A stretch of 64,000 bases of DNA, from positions 172,174,001 to 172,238,000 of the forward strand of contig JBITNC010000001.1 of assembly GCA_050084985.1 (NCBI GenBank). Reading direction: 5' to 3'. Below the pieces are notes generated by a model. It made no database searches, was not told the DNA's origin, and worked only from the letters and a program-made list of their open reading frames with translations. The stretch comes from Nageia nagi. Lineage: Eukaryota; Pinophyta. The translations under genes and the position numbers were made by a program. This document shows positions 10,122 to 22,874 of the stretch, one piece after another (within the stretch, counting starts at the first letter, position 1; the number at the start of each line of letters is the position of its first letter).

Positions 10122-11321
10122 ATGGTTGAAACCTTCATACCTAAGCATATACTTGACGGTTCCAACTTTGGCATATGGGAACCTCGTATGAAAGTTGAGT
10201 TACAAGCAAGAAAGCTATGGCAGATAGTTAATGAAGACATGGTCGTTCCTACAGATGAGAAGGCTCTTGAAATCTACAACTCAAAGAATAAGTTAGCAAC
10301 TTCAATGATTTAGCATGCAGTTTCAGATGACGTTCTTCTCATGATCTCTTCTTCAACATCAGCAAAGGAAGCTTGGGATAGGCTGAAGAAAATTTACCTT
10401 GGGTCAAAATTTTCAAGGAGGTTCACCATTTTACAAAATTTGTTGCAATATCATCAAGGTGAAGATGAAAGTGCTTCTATTTACTTGAACAAAATCATTG
10501 ACCTTAGGACACAACTGGTTGGCTGTGGGTGCGACTGGATCAATGATGAGTTCATGGTCTTCATCATTCTTCAAAGCCTTTCTACAAAGTTTAGTAACTT
10601 TGTCATGGTTATGGAAATAAGGCTCGATGATGAAGAAGATGTCATCTCTCTTGATAACCTTTCTAGACTCCTTCTGAAGCATGAGGAAACTTTGAACAAA
10701 AAAATGTTGAATTTTTCTCCAAAAGATAATAGCATTGCTCTAGGAGCAACCAAAACTCCTTTCAAGAAGAAGTTCAAACATTATAAATTCAAAGATAACA
10801 AATCCTCATCTACCATCAGGAAGCATGGTAACTTCAAGCAAAGGAATGACAAAGCTGGATCAAGCAATCCAACACCTCAGGAAAAGTTTGATGGAAATTG
10901 TAACTTTTATGGCATCTTTGGGCACAAAGAGTATGATTGTCATAAAAAGAAATTTGCTCAAAAAGGCAAGGGAAATGCAAATGTGAGAAATTTCAATAAT
11001 AAAAAGAAGAACAAGCATACTGCTACTGTTACCTACTACTCAATGACTCAAATTATTTCATATGATTGGATTGTTGATTCAGGATGCACTAATCACATGT
11101 GTTATGAAAAGGATAAGTTTGAAAACTTTCATAAGTACAAGAAGGATACAGTTGTGATAGGTGATAATACAGTCCTTGATGTTCAAGGAATAGGGAGTGT
11201 GAAGATTCATGGAAAGGTTCTTGATAATATCTTTTATATGCTTAAACTAAGGATGAATCTTATCTCCGTAATTCAGATTACAAGGAAAAGATGCTCATTT
11301 GAGTTTACCTCACACTCCTAG
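10122..11321 (+). pseudogene. Copia A gag and protease
   Basis: ATG at 10122 begins MVETFIPKHILDGSNF, with an in-frame stop at 10311-10313 and a continuing frame from 10341. The gag body has AWDRLKKIYLGSKFSRRF and the UBN2-type FVIFILQSLSTKF-like stretch. A zinc knuckle CNFYGIFGHKEYDC has its second Cys replaced by Tyr. The protease active site is intact (IVDSGCTNHMC, near 11070-11100). The frame ends at a stop (11319-11321) where B reads on past FEFDS. Role by family: capsid formation and polyprotein cleavage. Not functional as it stands. Confidence 0.85.
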
Positions 11322-12358
11322 TGTGTTAAGAAAGGACTTGCCACCTTGATGAAAGGATCAGTAAAGGATGACCTTTATATTATGGATCAAGTACCTTCAA
11401 AGATTTGTCTTGCTGCAAATGTTTGTTCAAAGGGTAATCTTTGGCATCAACGATTAGGGCACCTTAACCACAAGAGTATTCAAGATATGAAAAATCAAGA
11501 ACTTGTGGGAGGTTTACCTAATATTTCACCCACAATTGGTCTCTGTGAAAGGTGCATTCTAGGAAAGATGAATAGGTAAAAGTTTGAAAAAGATAAGGCA
11601 ACTCGGGCTACTCATCCTCTTCAACTTGTGCATTTAGATTTGATGGGTCCATTTTAGACTAAGTCTTAGGGGGAGCTTCTTATGTTCTGACCTTCATTGA
11701 TGACTTTAGTAGGATGACATTTGGTTATCTACTTGAGCACAAGGATCAAACTTTTGACAAGTTTAAAGACTTCAAGGCTCTTGTTGAAAATCAAATTGAT
11801 TTTAAGATCAAGATGCTGAGATCTGATAATGGGGGTGAGTATAATAGCAATGAGTTTAACGACTATTGTGTTAAACATGGGATCAAGTGAAAAATCATAA
11901 TCCCTTACACCCCTCAGCAAAATGGAGTTGCTGAAAGGAAGAATCGAACCATTATGGAAATGGTAAGATGCATGTTGGGTAACCTTCCTAGTTTCTTATG
12001 GGGAGAAGCTATTCACATTGCTATTCACACCCTAAATAGGTGTCCTACTAAAGTAGTTGAAGGTAAAACTCCGTATGAAGCATGGATAGGAAAGAAACCT
12101 AACATCTCACACTTTAGGGTCTTCGGTTGTGATGCATTTGCCTTCATTACCTTAGAGAAAAGAAAGAAGTTGAATAAAAGATCATAAAAATGCATCTTTA
12201 TGGGGTATGATAATTAGCATAGAGGTTACAGGCTCTACTCCTCATCCCATAAAATAGTCTTTATTTCTAGGGATGTCAAATTCAATGAACTTCCTAAGGA
12301 TATGAATTCTCATGCTGAGGTGTCTGATTCAGATGATTCTTCATCTGCACCTAACTAG
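11322..12358 (+). pseudogene. Copia A integrase
   Basis: GAG-pre-integrase HHCC zinc site: HQRLGHLNHKS ... LCERCILGK. The catalytic core keeps LVHLDLMGPF, the RSDNGGEY stretch and the QQNGVAERKNRT region, so the DDE residues remain. Damage: stops at 11577, 11655 and 11888, a one-base frameshift near 11667, and stops at 12185, about 12212 and 12356. The C-terminal RVFGCDAF...GYD motif typical of copia integrases is present near 12115-12210. Confidence 0.85.
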
Positions 12359-14012
12359 TTGGATGATCATGTAGGGAAGTCACCACAAGAGCAAAATTCT
12401 CCATCTCAGAGAATTACAAGAAGTATGACCTTGAATAAATATTTATTTGCCAAAATTGATAATATGAATGAGCCATCAACCTTCAAAGAAGCTTCCAAGC
12501 AAGAGTGTTGGATGGAAGCTATGAAAGTTGAGTATGAGGCACTCATGAAAAATGAAACTTGGGATTTGGTTCCTTATCCCAATAAGAAAAATGTGATTGG
12601 AAATAAATGGATATACAAGGTCAAGTACAATTCTGATGGAGAAATTGAAAAATACAAAGTAAGGTTAGTGGCCAAAGGATTCACTCAGAAATATGGTATT
12701 GATTATAAGGAAACCTTTGCTCCTATGGCCAAGATGCCTACTATCAGGATAATCCTTGCTCTTTTTGCAGCTCAAGGATGGAAAGTTTTCCAACTTGATG
12801 TCAAGAGTGCATTTCTCAATGGTGACTTGGATGTAGAAATCTACATGAATCAACCAGAAGGATTTATTCCAGAAGGTAAAGAGTCTCTTGTGTGCAAGCT
12901 AAAAAAGTCTTTGTATGGACTTAAGCAAGCACTAGAGCATGGTACAAGAAAATTTTAGGATTCTTTACAGATATTGGTTTTTCCAAGTGCTTCTCTGACT
13001 CAGATCTCTATGTACTCAATCAAGGAAAAGACGTGGTCTTAATTCTCCTTTATGTGGATGATCTTCTCATAACTAGTAATAATATTGAAATCATCCAAGA
13101 GTGCATATCCAAACTGAAGGCAACATTTGAAATGACTGATCTAGGTTTATTGCATTACTATCTTGGGATGCAAGTATACCAACACAAAGATTGTACTTAT
13201 CTTAGTCAATATAAGTATATATCAGAAATCTTACAGAAGTTTGGAATGGAGGAGTGTAGATATGCTACAATACCTATTTCCCCTGGAATCATTATATCTC
13301 TGAGCTCAGATTCTTAATTGGCTGATGCTACAGCTTATAGGCAATTGATTGGTAGTCTTTTGTATCTATCTGTCGACTTGATATTGCCTTTGCAGTGAAT
13401 TTGATGGCACGATTCATGCAAAAACCATATGTTGAACACCTTAATGCTGTTAAACAAATCTTGAGGTATGTGGTAGGGATAAAGGATCTTGCTCTTAAGT
13501 ATTCTAAAGTGCCCTCAATTGTTCTCTCTGGGTTCTCAAATTCTGATTATGGGGGAGATAGAGATGACAGAAAATCAATCTCTGCATATGTGTTTAGCAT
13601 TGGTTCAGGTGCTATCTCTTGGGCTTCCAAGAAGCAACCTACTGTGACTCTTTCTACCACCAAAGCTGAATATCAAGCCATGTCTATTGCCACCCAAGAA
13701 GCTATTTGGCTTAGGCATCTTTTGAACAAAATTAGGTATAAGCAAAATGGCCCATCTCTTATTTCGTTAGACAATCAATCGGCTATCTCTTTGGCTAAGA
13801 ATCCTGTGTTCCATCAGAGAACCAAACATGTGGAAATCCAAGCCCATTTTATCAGAGAGAAGGTTCTAGATGACATCATACACTTGGAGTATTATCCATC
13901 TACTAAAAACTCCATTGATTTATTCACCAAGCCCCTTCCTAAAGCTCAGTTCAGCAAGCTTAGGGATTCTCTCGGGTTGGTGAAGTTGCCCTCAAGGGGG
14001 AGTGAAGTTTGA
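12359..14012 (+). pseudogene. Copia A reverse transcriptase and RNase H
   Basis: RT motifs in order: NKWIYKVKYNSDG, KARLVAKGF-like RLVAKGFTQKYGIDY, VFQLDVKSAFLNGDL, LKKSLYGLKQA, then a frameshift near 12930 and the catalytic YVDDLL near 13045. RNase H: GFSNSDYGGDRDDRKS, WASKKQPTVTLSTTKAEYQA, LDNQSAISLAKNPVFHQR, ending with LVKLPSRGSEV. There is a stop at 13315 and a frameshift near 13372. Domain order INT-RT-RH identifies Ty1/copia. Confidence 0.9.
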
Positions 14013-14084
14013 ACTTTTGTTAGTGATGACAACTTCACCTCTAAGAGGCTCTTTTGTTATTGTTATATAGTGTGTGTTGATTAT

Positions 14085-14492
14085 GATATACCTCCGTGGT
14101 AAGTTTGCTCTGCATGACAAACTTGTTGTACATTTTTATACCTCCGTGGTAAGTTTGCTTTGCATGACAAACTTGTTGTACATTTTATACCTCCGTGGTA
14201 AGTTTGCTCTGCATGACAAACTTGTTGTACATTTTTATACCTCCATGGTGAGTTTGCTCTACATGACAAACTTATTGTACATTTTTATACCTCCATGGTA
14301 AGTTTGCTCTGTGTGACAAACTTATTGTACATTTTATACCTCCATGGTAAGTTTGTTCTATGTGAGAAACTTGTAAAATTTTTTGAGCATATAATTAATA
14401 TACCTCCATGGTAAGTTTGCTCTACATGAGGAACTTGTTGTACATTTTATACCTCCGTGGTGAGTTTGCTCTACGTGAGAAACTCATTGTAC
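14085..14492 (+). repeat. 50-bp tandem array in the copia A 3' untranslated part
   Basis: About eight head-to-tail units of 50-51 bp with the core 'tacctccgtggtaagtttgc' followed by a '(c/t)atgacaaacttgttgtaca' half. Later units are shorter and more diverged. The other copia elements have a single unit here (for example near 29900 and 54650). A chance open frame through the array is not a gene. Confidence 0.9.
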
Positions 14493-14977
14493 AATTTTTA
14501 TGCTCTATTAATAATCAACACATGTCTATATACAACAGGTGACTATGAGTGATGGCTTGGCATCTCCGTGATGACTTATAGTGCACCATTGATCAGTTAT
14601 TTATAAGATGGTATTATTTGATTCTCTTATTTGAATATATGATGCATCTAACTGATTTTGTTCATGAGTTGCTTGTAGCATGCAGGATCTTCTTCAGAAA
14701 TGAAAGTTACTCACCTTGTGTAAGCAAGCTCATGGAGACTCACATGTCAGCTTAAAGTTGATCGACTACTATGTACAATGAAACCAGTTGTGGTTAATGA
14801 TTGTATTGTAAACCATTTTGTCAAATGGTAATGTAGTGAGTCTCATACTAGTTCTCAAAAAGATTCTCAAATATGTAAATGTTCTCATCTCCACTTGTAT
14901 CTCTATGGAGGAGAACTTTCTCTTACTCTCTCTCTTCTCTCTTCTACGCTCTATCCCAATATTGCATTAAGGGGGAG
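14493..14977 (+). other. Copia A 3' untranslated region and polypurine tract
   Basis: Non-coding, shared with the other copia elements (for example 'atgacttatagtgcaccatt'). It ends in the polypurine tract 'attaagggggag' directly before the 3' LTR. Confidence 0.75.
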
Positions 14978-15456
14978 TGTTAGAATTTGTAATGAAATAT
15001 TGTGAATATCTAAACTCCTTGTAAATTCAATTAATCACTTAAAGGATATGTAGATACCTTAAGGGATTAATTGAATTCTTTATTATGTGTGGACTTTGAC
15101 CTTACCATGGGGTTAGTTGGTAGGTTAAAGTTAGGTCATACATTTATTGTAACCCTAACCTTACCCTTGGGTTAAAGGGAGGTTAGGGAGGTGCTCTCAT
15201 GCTATAAATAGAGGGTCTCTCCTCTTGTAACACAACTAAGTTTTTGGAGTAAGATTACTCTACTAGTTTATGTAGGAGAGGAAGAGAATTGTAGTAAGAG
15301 GTGCATAGATTGAGAATAGAGAACTAGTTGTGGATGTACTCCCAAGGAGGGAGGAACCATATTATATTTGTGTTATCTTGTGTGAATGGTGTTATATTGA
15401 ATGATTGAGTTTCCTAGTCTTGGACCTTGAGAATTAGAGTATGTCTAATTCCTTCA
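14978..15456 (+). repeat. 3' LTR of copia A
   Basis: 479 bp, TGTTAGAATTTG...TTCCTTCA, followed by the TSD attcc. About 1.3% different from the 5' LTR apart from the 9-bp duplication. Confidence 0.95.
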
Positions 15457-17330
15457 ATTCCTAGCCATGTTAGATCAATAAAGGAATTGCTATCGAATAA
15501 AAAAATTGGAGTATTATCTTCCTAACAATTCTAAAGAGGTTATAGATATACTAAAAAATTATGATTTATTCAAAGTAGATCTTGCAACTCCATAATCCTT
15601 GGATAGTTTTTTTTTCTTATGAAAATATAGGGTCCAAAAAATGAAGAGCTTCCACCATGAAGAAAAATGTCATCAATAGCATGAACTATACACACAATAC
15701 TAATAGCATGGAAGCAAATGACATTGAACCCCTAAAAAAGGTGATCATTGAAGATATCGATGAGAGAAAAGTAGAGTCTAAACCTCAGGTAACCCATTCT
15801 AAAGATCATAATCCAGGTACAATTCCTAAGTGTTCTAATAGAGATAAAGGTAAGAGCATTATGGTTGATGATGAAATTACAAAAGATGTTGCCAAACAAA
15901 TTTTTGTTGTGATTAATAAAGCTTATGTGCATAATCCTAATTGGTCAAAAGAAGAGTATGAAATAAAATTTAAGCTATTCTTAAAGCTCAAGAAACTTAT
16001 TACTTTCAAAAGGCTAATGAGATGCAACAATTAGAGTTTATGTTGAAATTTATTGATAAACTTGAACATGAAAGAATACATAGGATTGGATCATTTGTGC
16101 CATTAAAAGAAGAAAGTGAAAAAGCAAATAAACCAACCTCTCAAAATAGCAATGCACCATCACAAACCCTACCACTAGCCTTAAAGATCAATATACTTGT
16201 AGGGAATGTGCTTATATTGCAAAAACAAAACCAAAATAACCTCCTATAATGCCCAATAATGGAAAGACAATGCAGGAAGGGATTGAGAAATAGAAAAGGA
16301 TATGCATAAAGATGATGAAGATGATTTCTTGTGTTGCTTAAAGTGTCTATTGACTAATAGAATTATTTCTAAATTATTTGTTGATAAAAAGAGTGTGAAA
16401 TTTATGAAATTTGATGTTTTACAAGATCCAAAAATATATATTAGAAAATTTCAAGAGGAAACTATTAAATAAATTCATGATAAAGATATGCTTGCAAAAT
16501 TATTTTCAAGTAGCTTAAAATATGATTCATTGAAATGGTACTTTAGTCTTCCTAAAAGGAGTATAGATAAGTACGAGGATTTGATACATAAATTTTTGAA
16601 ACAAATTAGATACAATATAATAGAAAAGGTTTAATTAAAGGATTTGTGTAAAATTAAGCAATTACATAATCAGTCTATGTATAATTTTGTGAAAGTATGG
16701 AATAAACTACAAATAAAAATCTTTGTGCCTGAACAAGATTTAAAGAATACTTTTGCAAATGCTTTTTTGTCTATATATAAATTACAGGTTGTATCTAATA
16801 CTGGATTAACATTAGCCAAAATATTAGATATTTTACTTAAAAAGGAAGATTGTATACAACAAACTTATAAGAAACATTATCAAAAATCTCAAATGTATGA
16901 AAAGAAAGATAAATCTCAAATGTATGAAAAGTAATATAAATCTCAAGTGTATGCTACAAATAATGTTGATAGAAAAAGGACTAGACCATAAAGGAAATTT
17001 ACTAAGCTAATTGATACTATTGATAATATTATCAATGTGCTATTAAAAGAAGATCTTATTGAGCTTCCACCTATGGTTCAACATCACTTTCCTAATGATA
17101 TTTTTGGAAATTATAGATATGAGAAATTTTGCAATTATCATTGGACATCAAGATACCTAACAAAAAATTGTCGGATCTTAAGGAATATCATTCATGATTT
17201 TATTAACAATAAAGCAATTTGAAAGGATGATAATCCTAAAGTAGAAAAAGGGCCTGTACATCCTGATAAGGGATAGTTGGAGATATTTATGAACTCCTTA
17301 CCAAAGAAAACTCAATAACCAAAAGGCTTA
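15457..17330 (+). pseudogene. G1 gag, main part (Ty3-type capsid and zinc knuckle)
   Basis: Resumes the frame cut at 6511. A charged linker follows (KDHNPGTIPKCSNRDKGKS; FIDKLEHERIHRIGSFVPLK). The core at about 16310-16900 is retrotransposon-gag like: LQDPKIYIRKFQEE, DMLAKLFSSSLKYDSLKWYF, LPKRSIDKYEDLIHKFL, VKVWNKLQIKIFV. Near 17125-17170 is a CCHC-like knuckle, FCNYHWTSRYLTKNCRILR. The matching part of G2 has FPHGMKDDTLKWYF and FYNYHRVPGHLT. Multiple stops and frameshifts. Family role: nucleocapsid formation. Confidence 0.75.
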
Positions 17331-18236
17331 ATTGGTTCGGTAAGTACTTCGTATTATATGAATTATTATTTCTCTAATAGGAATGAATGTAGGAAACATC
17401 ATAAACAAGCAAGTAAGAATTACAATGAAAAGAAAATAAAACAAAGTGGTTAAGCTTAAAGAAAGAACATTGTTAACAATGTGCAAGACTATTTGCATGC
17501 TATCAATGGTGTAAAATATACCACAAGAAAGGCACCTATTTTTGTACTTACATCTGTAAAATGCATATGGGTTGCTAAACCATCCCAAGTATGCAAATTT
17601 ATTGCTTAAATTGGAAAAAATATAATTTGCAGTGTATCATAGGTAGGTTATTTTCCAAACAATTAAATGTATCTTTTTCATTATCATAATGGTCATGTCA
17701 TAGTTTTATCTATCTTCTAGGTAGATTCTAATCAAGTACTTCATATATTTTGCTTGAAAATTATTCGAAACTCATGCTATTAATGGCATGCAACTATTTT
17801 TGTGTTGTTAATGAAGTGTTTCTATCAGACCAAAATAAAAACAAATTGTATATTCTCTATTCTTAAGGTACGTTGAGACATTTTATATGTATGTTTTTAG
17901 GTTTTATATGCATTGCAAAATAGTGAATCATGGATTTAGTTCATGTATGAGTTTGAATCAAATACTAAAATTGAATATTGATTATGTATTAGTGTGAATA
18001 TGTTCATTAGGATTGTAATTGCATTTAGGTCATAGGTTACATTGTTCTTTTGTGAATATATGAGTGATATGATATATATGATTATTGCTTGCAAACTTTT
18101 AAACTTGTACTTTAAAACTCAAATTACAAATTATATAACTTTATAAGCAACTAAACCATTCGTTCCTATAACAAAAATAAAAATTAAAACATGCATTCAT
18201 AAAAGTACATATAATTGGAAGCTAAAAAGAATCATA

Positions 18237-18240
<4 letters not shown>
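17331..18240 (+). other. G1 post-gag segment, partly conserved with G2
   Basis: Up to about 17620 one frame still matches G2 40430-40620 (KAPIFVLTSVKCIWVAKPSQ here; a CLFF...LGWKTPP-like stretch there). This hints at an extra coding tail of gag. From 17620 to 18240 it is noncoding and carries palindrome copies near 17773-17791 (catgctattaatggcatgc) and 17801-17818. No protease DSG or DTG motif is visible. Confidence 0.45.

Positions 18241-18330
<90 letters not shown>
18241..18330. repeat. (TA)45 microsatellite
   Basis: Ninety bases of uninterrupted TA between the noncoding part and the end of the antisense PMD frame of G1. Absent at the equivalent place in G2, so it arose in this copy. Length may be affected by assembly. 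Confidence 0.95.
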
Positions 18331-18333
<3 letters not shown>

Positions 18334-18334
18334 G

Positions 18335-20149
18335 GTAGAACCATGTCTCATAATACAATCTAGTGGTAAGCACTACTGCCATTACTCCTTGCCTTACTAG
18401 GTCTAGATACCCTCCTACTCACACTACTCTATCCAGAAATGGATATCCCACTCGATACATCATTGGAGCTAATCCCATGAAAGGCCATTATTGCTTTTTC
18501 CCTCTCATATTTACTTCTAAGTACAATAATATCTTTATCCCTCTTCTTTATTTTTTCCATGAGTTGTTGAATAAAAGCTTACTGATCATTGGGTGGGGGC
18601 ATGTCCACCCTCTCCTATAACCTCTTCATGGACTGATTCATGGAGGCTATTTGTATATCTCTCACTACAAGTGTGGACTGTAGGGTGGATAGTTATGATT
18701 TTAAGTCAAGAACTATAGCCTTAAAGGGTTTTATCCTCTCAATCTCTGCCTCTTGGGAAATAATTTGGGTATTAATATCTCTTATAAACACATAAAGGTC
18801 ATAAATTAGTAATCCATAGTATGTTGACAAAAAATTTAAACATGTTATAAACCTACAAGTGTGTCATAGGGTTTTACCTACTCAGATAGGTGGAACAGCC
18901 TCAACCAAAGTCTCTAACCTTAGTGCTGGAATGGATGGTTTCTCCTACATTAGGATGTCATGCATAGGATTATCAACATTTTATGGGTCCTCGTTAGAAG
19001 ACCCCTCCAAAGGAATGGAGCCATCTCCTCATCCATCCCTAGTGGGGATGGTCTCATAGTGGCCCACCATGCTGCATATCCCCTCATGATACTTGAAGCC
19101 ATAGAAGTGGGCTCTATGGAGTCCAGGATGTGTGGCTCCTTCCATGTGGTCACCTGCATTAGCATAATTTGGTCCCTTAGGGGGTCATCCCTCTCTACTC
19201 TTTTAGTAGATGTAGTAGATTGGGGTAGGTGGTATATCTTATCAAATTTTGAATTACCTTAGCACATGCTATGGAAAGTATGGCTCTATAAGCTTCCTTC
19301 TAGTATGAAGAAAGCATGTTTGCCTTACCCATACCAACTAGTGGGCATCCTCTTCCCACATATAATCTACATATGACACCCATATTAATCCCTTCAATGA
19401 AGTCTATCAATCTCCTACCATCTAGCCTCTAGGGTGTGTCGATACCTATATCCATGAAGTTTTGAAACTGAGAAAGTCAAAGTAATATATGTCAGGTCCT
19501 CCTATCCCTCTAGAGTCCCACGGTTTAGATCATAGTTATCTTCTCATATGCCATACTTGTAGCAAACTAGAGTGAACAATAGTAGTATTAAACTTATCCA
19601 TATAAATAAAATTATGTAAATCCTACTATAACTGTGCTAAAAAAATAGGAGCCTAAGCATAACATGTTCCCCTGGTACAAATATCTTGAACTATCCATAC
19701 CATCCCTAAAGGAAATGTTAAACATAGATAGGTAGAAATGATGGAGGTAATAAGAAACCTCATATGCATGGCAAGGGAATTAAACTTGAATTCTTCATGC
19801 AATTGGGAGTCCCTATGCTTCCAAACATGGTCCTCCTCTCTTATGAGCCACACTACATATTGTTGCCTATCTTCATTATTTGAAACCTTAGCATGATGAA
19901 CCAACCAACCATGAATGGGTACACCCTTATGTGGTATACATCTAGGAGGGTAATGGTCATTTAACCTTAGGGAAGGTGAAAAGTATTGGTGTCTTGGTCC
20001 CAACACTCAATTGAGACCATAAAAAATAAGAGGTCATTTTAGATGTGTTTGTCAACTGCAAGATCGTTCAACCCTAATCGCGTGATTATGTCATCCTCAT
20101 GGTTCATCCTAGGCCACTCTTTAGCCTTCTCTAAAGAATTCTTGGACAT
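18335..20149 (-). pseudogene. Antisense plant mobile domain (PMD)-like frame of G1
   Basis: Runs against the gag strand from an ATG at 20149: MSKNSLEKAKEWPRMNHEDD, then ITRLGLNDLAVDKHI. After a stop and in shifting frames comes CWDQDTNTFHLP followed by MTITLLDVYHI. This is the PMD signature (W-x-x-x-T-x-x-F-x-x-P-x-G-E-M-T-I-T-L-x-D-V). Further on: VKVSNNEDRQQYVVWL-like text, DKFNTTIVHSSLLQVWHMRR, and near the end a Lys/Glu-rich coiled-coil stretch (QQLMEKIKKRDKDIIVLRSK). PMD proteins (MAIN and MAIL family) act in nuclear gene silencing in Arabidopsis, and PMD genes also ride in plant transposable elements; both are family knowledge. The copy is decayed. G2 has the same frame at the same place. 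Confidence 0.65.
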
Positions 20150-22373
20150 GGATTCACCCGTAATTGTAATTTTCCACTTTTGAATAATAAAAAAACTAAA
20201 ATTATATTATTAACAATGCACACTTAAGCTAAACAAAATGGAAATAAAAGAATTTATCAAGTGTGGGCCTTGCTAAAACTACATGAATGGGATAACTAAA
20301 ATAACCAAATAGTAGCAAATATAAAATCCAAAATGTCCTTAATAGGTGAAAATGAAAGAAGAATGAAAACACACTAAACCCTATGGTTTTAGATCAAATG
20401 AAATATGATAATTTTTTTGCAAGAAATTAAAAAATACATAGAAAAGGATAAATACTAACTGCATGGTCATAAGGAAGGCTATGAAGGTACTCCATAATGT
20501 GTCCCCTGTGCATAGGCAAGGGCCTCTCCATCGCACGTCATCCATCATATGCCATATCAGCAGGTAAGTGATTAAGATCCAATGATTGGGGGTAATGAGT
20601 TCACAAGTAAATCAATGGCTAGGGCAAGCAAGTCAAAAGGAATCATCAAGATGAAAGATATAACCACAATAATCATCAGATAGTAGGAGATGCAAGAAAA
20701 TGATAAGAGGTAAATGATACAAATCAACATCTAACCTTTCTTTTTATTCAATTTTCACCTAAAATCAAGTTGCAACACATCCCTCTAAAATATAAAAAAT
20801 AGTGCCTATAAATTGTTGGGTGATGTGGGAAAAATGTATAGAATTGTGTTCATTGGTAATAACCTCTTTTTGAAAATCTAATTTTTTCAATTTCATGTTG
20901 TTAATGACATTGAAAATGTGACATTGTTGTACAATTCAAAGCATGATGATGATAAATGGTAAATATAGTAATATTAAGTGTTTACATTATGTATTCATAG
21001 TGAAATTACCTATGTTCTATTTTTCATGATTATTTATGTTAAATGTACATCGTTAACATCATATTTTATGAAAAATTGACAAACAATTCAAGTGCTAGAT
21101 TGTAATTCTATCTTCACTGGTTCAAAATAAATGCATATAGTAGATGTTACATGGTTGAAAAAGGTGAAATTTTAAATTGGCAAATCAGGTGAAAATAAAG
21201 GCATTTGCAAAATTTTAATTTTTGAATAGATACATGTTAATGGAATATTGAATATCTAAATTGCAATGTCTCAATGCCAATTGAATATGTTATTTTTTTG
21301 AATGAATTCTTCCATCTCAATGCTATTAATAGTGTGATTAAAGCAAAATTATAGTTTCTTTCAAATATCAATAATGTTCTCATGGTTTTTATGGTTCAAA
21401 ATGGTTACTGCTATGCTTATACAACTTATATACATACTAAAGGCATATGGGATCAAAATTAGTCAAATTAATAATTATGATAAAATTGTTGTGTTATATG
21501 GAAATAATCATAATTTTTATAATGCCAAATGATATAACTTGTTGTTAATTGATTGAAATTAAAGTTTAAAGATTTGATATCATCATTTTCATGTCGTTAA
21601 TAATGTGTATCTAATATAAATTTATTACAAATTAGGTATGCTACAAATCCTTTAATATATGTTTGAAAATGCCATTATTTCACAAATATGCATTATAATG
21701 GGAATTTTGAACAAAATTACAAAAAATATGGTTACAAAATTATGCAAAACTAATGCTATTAATGACGTACCTTTACTTTGAAAACCAATAGAGTCCATCA
21801 ATGCAATGAAATTAAATGTGCTAAAATTGATAAATAAGGCCAATGTATATTTCAATATTGGGTACTTTTTATGGAAGCCAAATAAAGTTATCTCAATGAT
21901 GGATAAGATATTCAATGTTATGCTAACAAATGTTTTCAAGGCCATGGTGACTCCATGAGTAAAGTCTCTCATAAATTGCAGGTTATTCCAAGCTTGGGGT
22001 ATTAAAGTACCTCATCAGCTTGATAATCATGGATCAATAGAACTATGTGTCTCAATGACCATAATGAAACCATGGATATCATATTTATTTCATCCCTGCT
22101 CTTTAATTTGATTATTATTTCTTTGGATGTGATCAATGTCAGTATTATGTTAAATTATTCTCAAAAAGGTATTATCTAAGAGAGTAAAACCCGAATAGAG
22201 GTCCTCTCCTCATACACGGATTCTGATTTTTGGCTTGATTCCTTGAAAAAGCTAGAGCAAGGGATAATACAAGACCAAAAGGGGGAAAATGACATATCAT
22301 ACTCAGCATATCAATTGAAAAAAGAAAGTCCACTTTACTATTGAATTTTTTTTCTCTTCTTAAGACTTCTTTG
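20150..22373 (+). other. G1 3' noncoding region with dispersed palindromes
   Basis: No frame of note on either strand. It carries degenerate copies of an 18-bp palindrome near 20893, 21046, 21319, 21590 and 21751 (for example catgttgttaatgacattg, aatgctattaatgacgtac). It is aligned by context with 42270-44459 of G2. Interrupted by copia B at 22373, just before the polypurine tract that resumes after 31100. Confidence 0.6.
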
Positions 22374-22874
22374 TGTTGGAATGTATAATGCATTATTGTA
22401 AAGGTTATGTAATAATCTTCCATGTAAATTCACTAATACTTAAGGGTATCATTTGATACCTTAAGTATTTAAGTGAATATGAAAATGTAACTTGTCCTAC
22501 ACTCCATGTCATGAGCATGCCCCTTGGGTAAAAGGATTTGCATGTCATGCTTTTGTACATTGGATAAAAGGGTAATCCAAAGAAGGATTTTGGCCTATAA
22601 ATAGAAGGCTCCCTCTTTGTGACTACACACCAATTTGTTGAGTAAAGTTGTGCTAGAGGATAGTGTTTAGTAGTTGAGATTAAAAGGATTATAAGAGAGT
22701 TGTATTTGTGATTGTAGTAAAGATCTAGTTAGTGGATGTACTCCTAGTTGGAGGAACCACTTACATCTTGTGTTACACTGTGAGATTGCTTTATGAGTTT
22801 ATTAGATGTGTATTGTGAGCTTTCATGTGATATTGGGAGTTTATATTTGTTCATGTTATAGTTCAATTCTTTCA
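22374..22874 (+). repeat. 5' LTR of copia B
   Basis: 501 bp, TGTTGGAATGTATAATG...CAATTCTTTCA. TATA-like ctataaata near 22596. PBS TGGTATTAGAGC follows at 22877. Confidence 0.9.

Larger units (their letters stand above)
6512..15456 (+). mobile_element. Ty1/copia element A, youngest insertion
   Basis: Complete 8,945-bp element with LTRs 6512-6981 and 14978-15456 and a perfect TSD attcc (6507-6511 and 15457-15461). The LTRs differ by about six substitutions and one 9-bp tandem duplication (ttagggagg). Order: LTR, PBS, 3.1-kb leader with captured host-like DNA, gag-PR-INT-RT-RH, tandem array, polypurine tract, LTR. Its LTR differs from those of B, D, E and F over the first 200 bp but shares the second half, so it is a sister subfamily. 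About a dozen stops and frameshifts break the coding region. Confidence 0.95.

Noticed and set aside
14074-14301. Repetitive protein-like frames on both strands
   Set aside because: They are translations of the 50-bp tandem array of copia A.
17231-18240. Protease domain after the G1 gag
   Set aside because: Searched for D-S/T-G contexts in all frames and compared with G2; none found.
18197-18382. Tyr-Ile repeat frame
   Set aside because: Translation of the (TA)n run.
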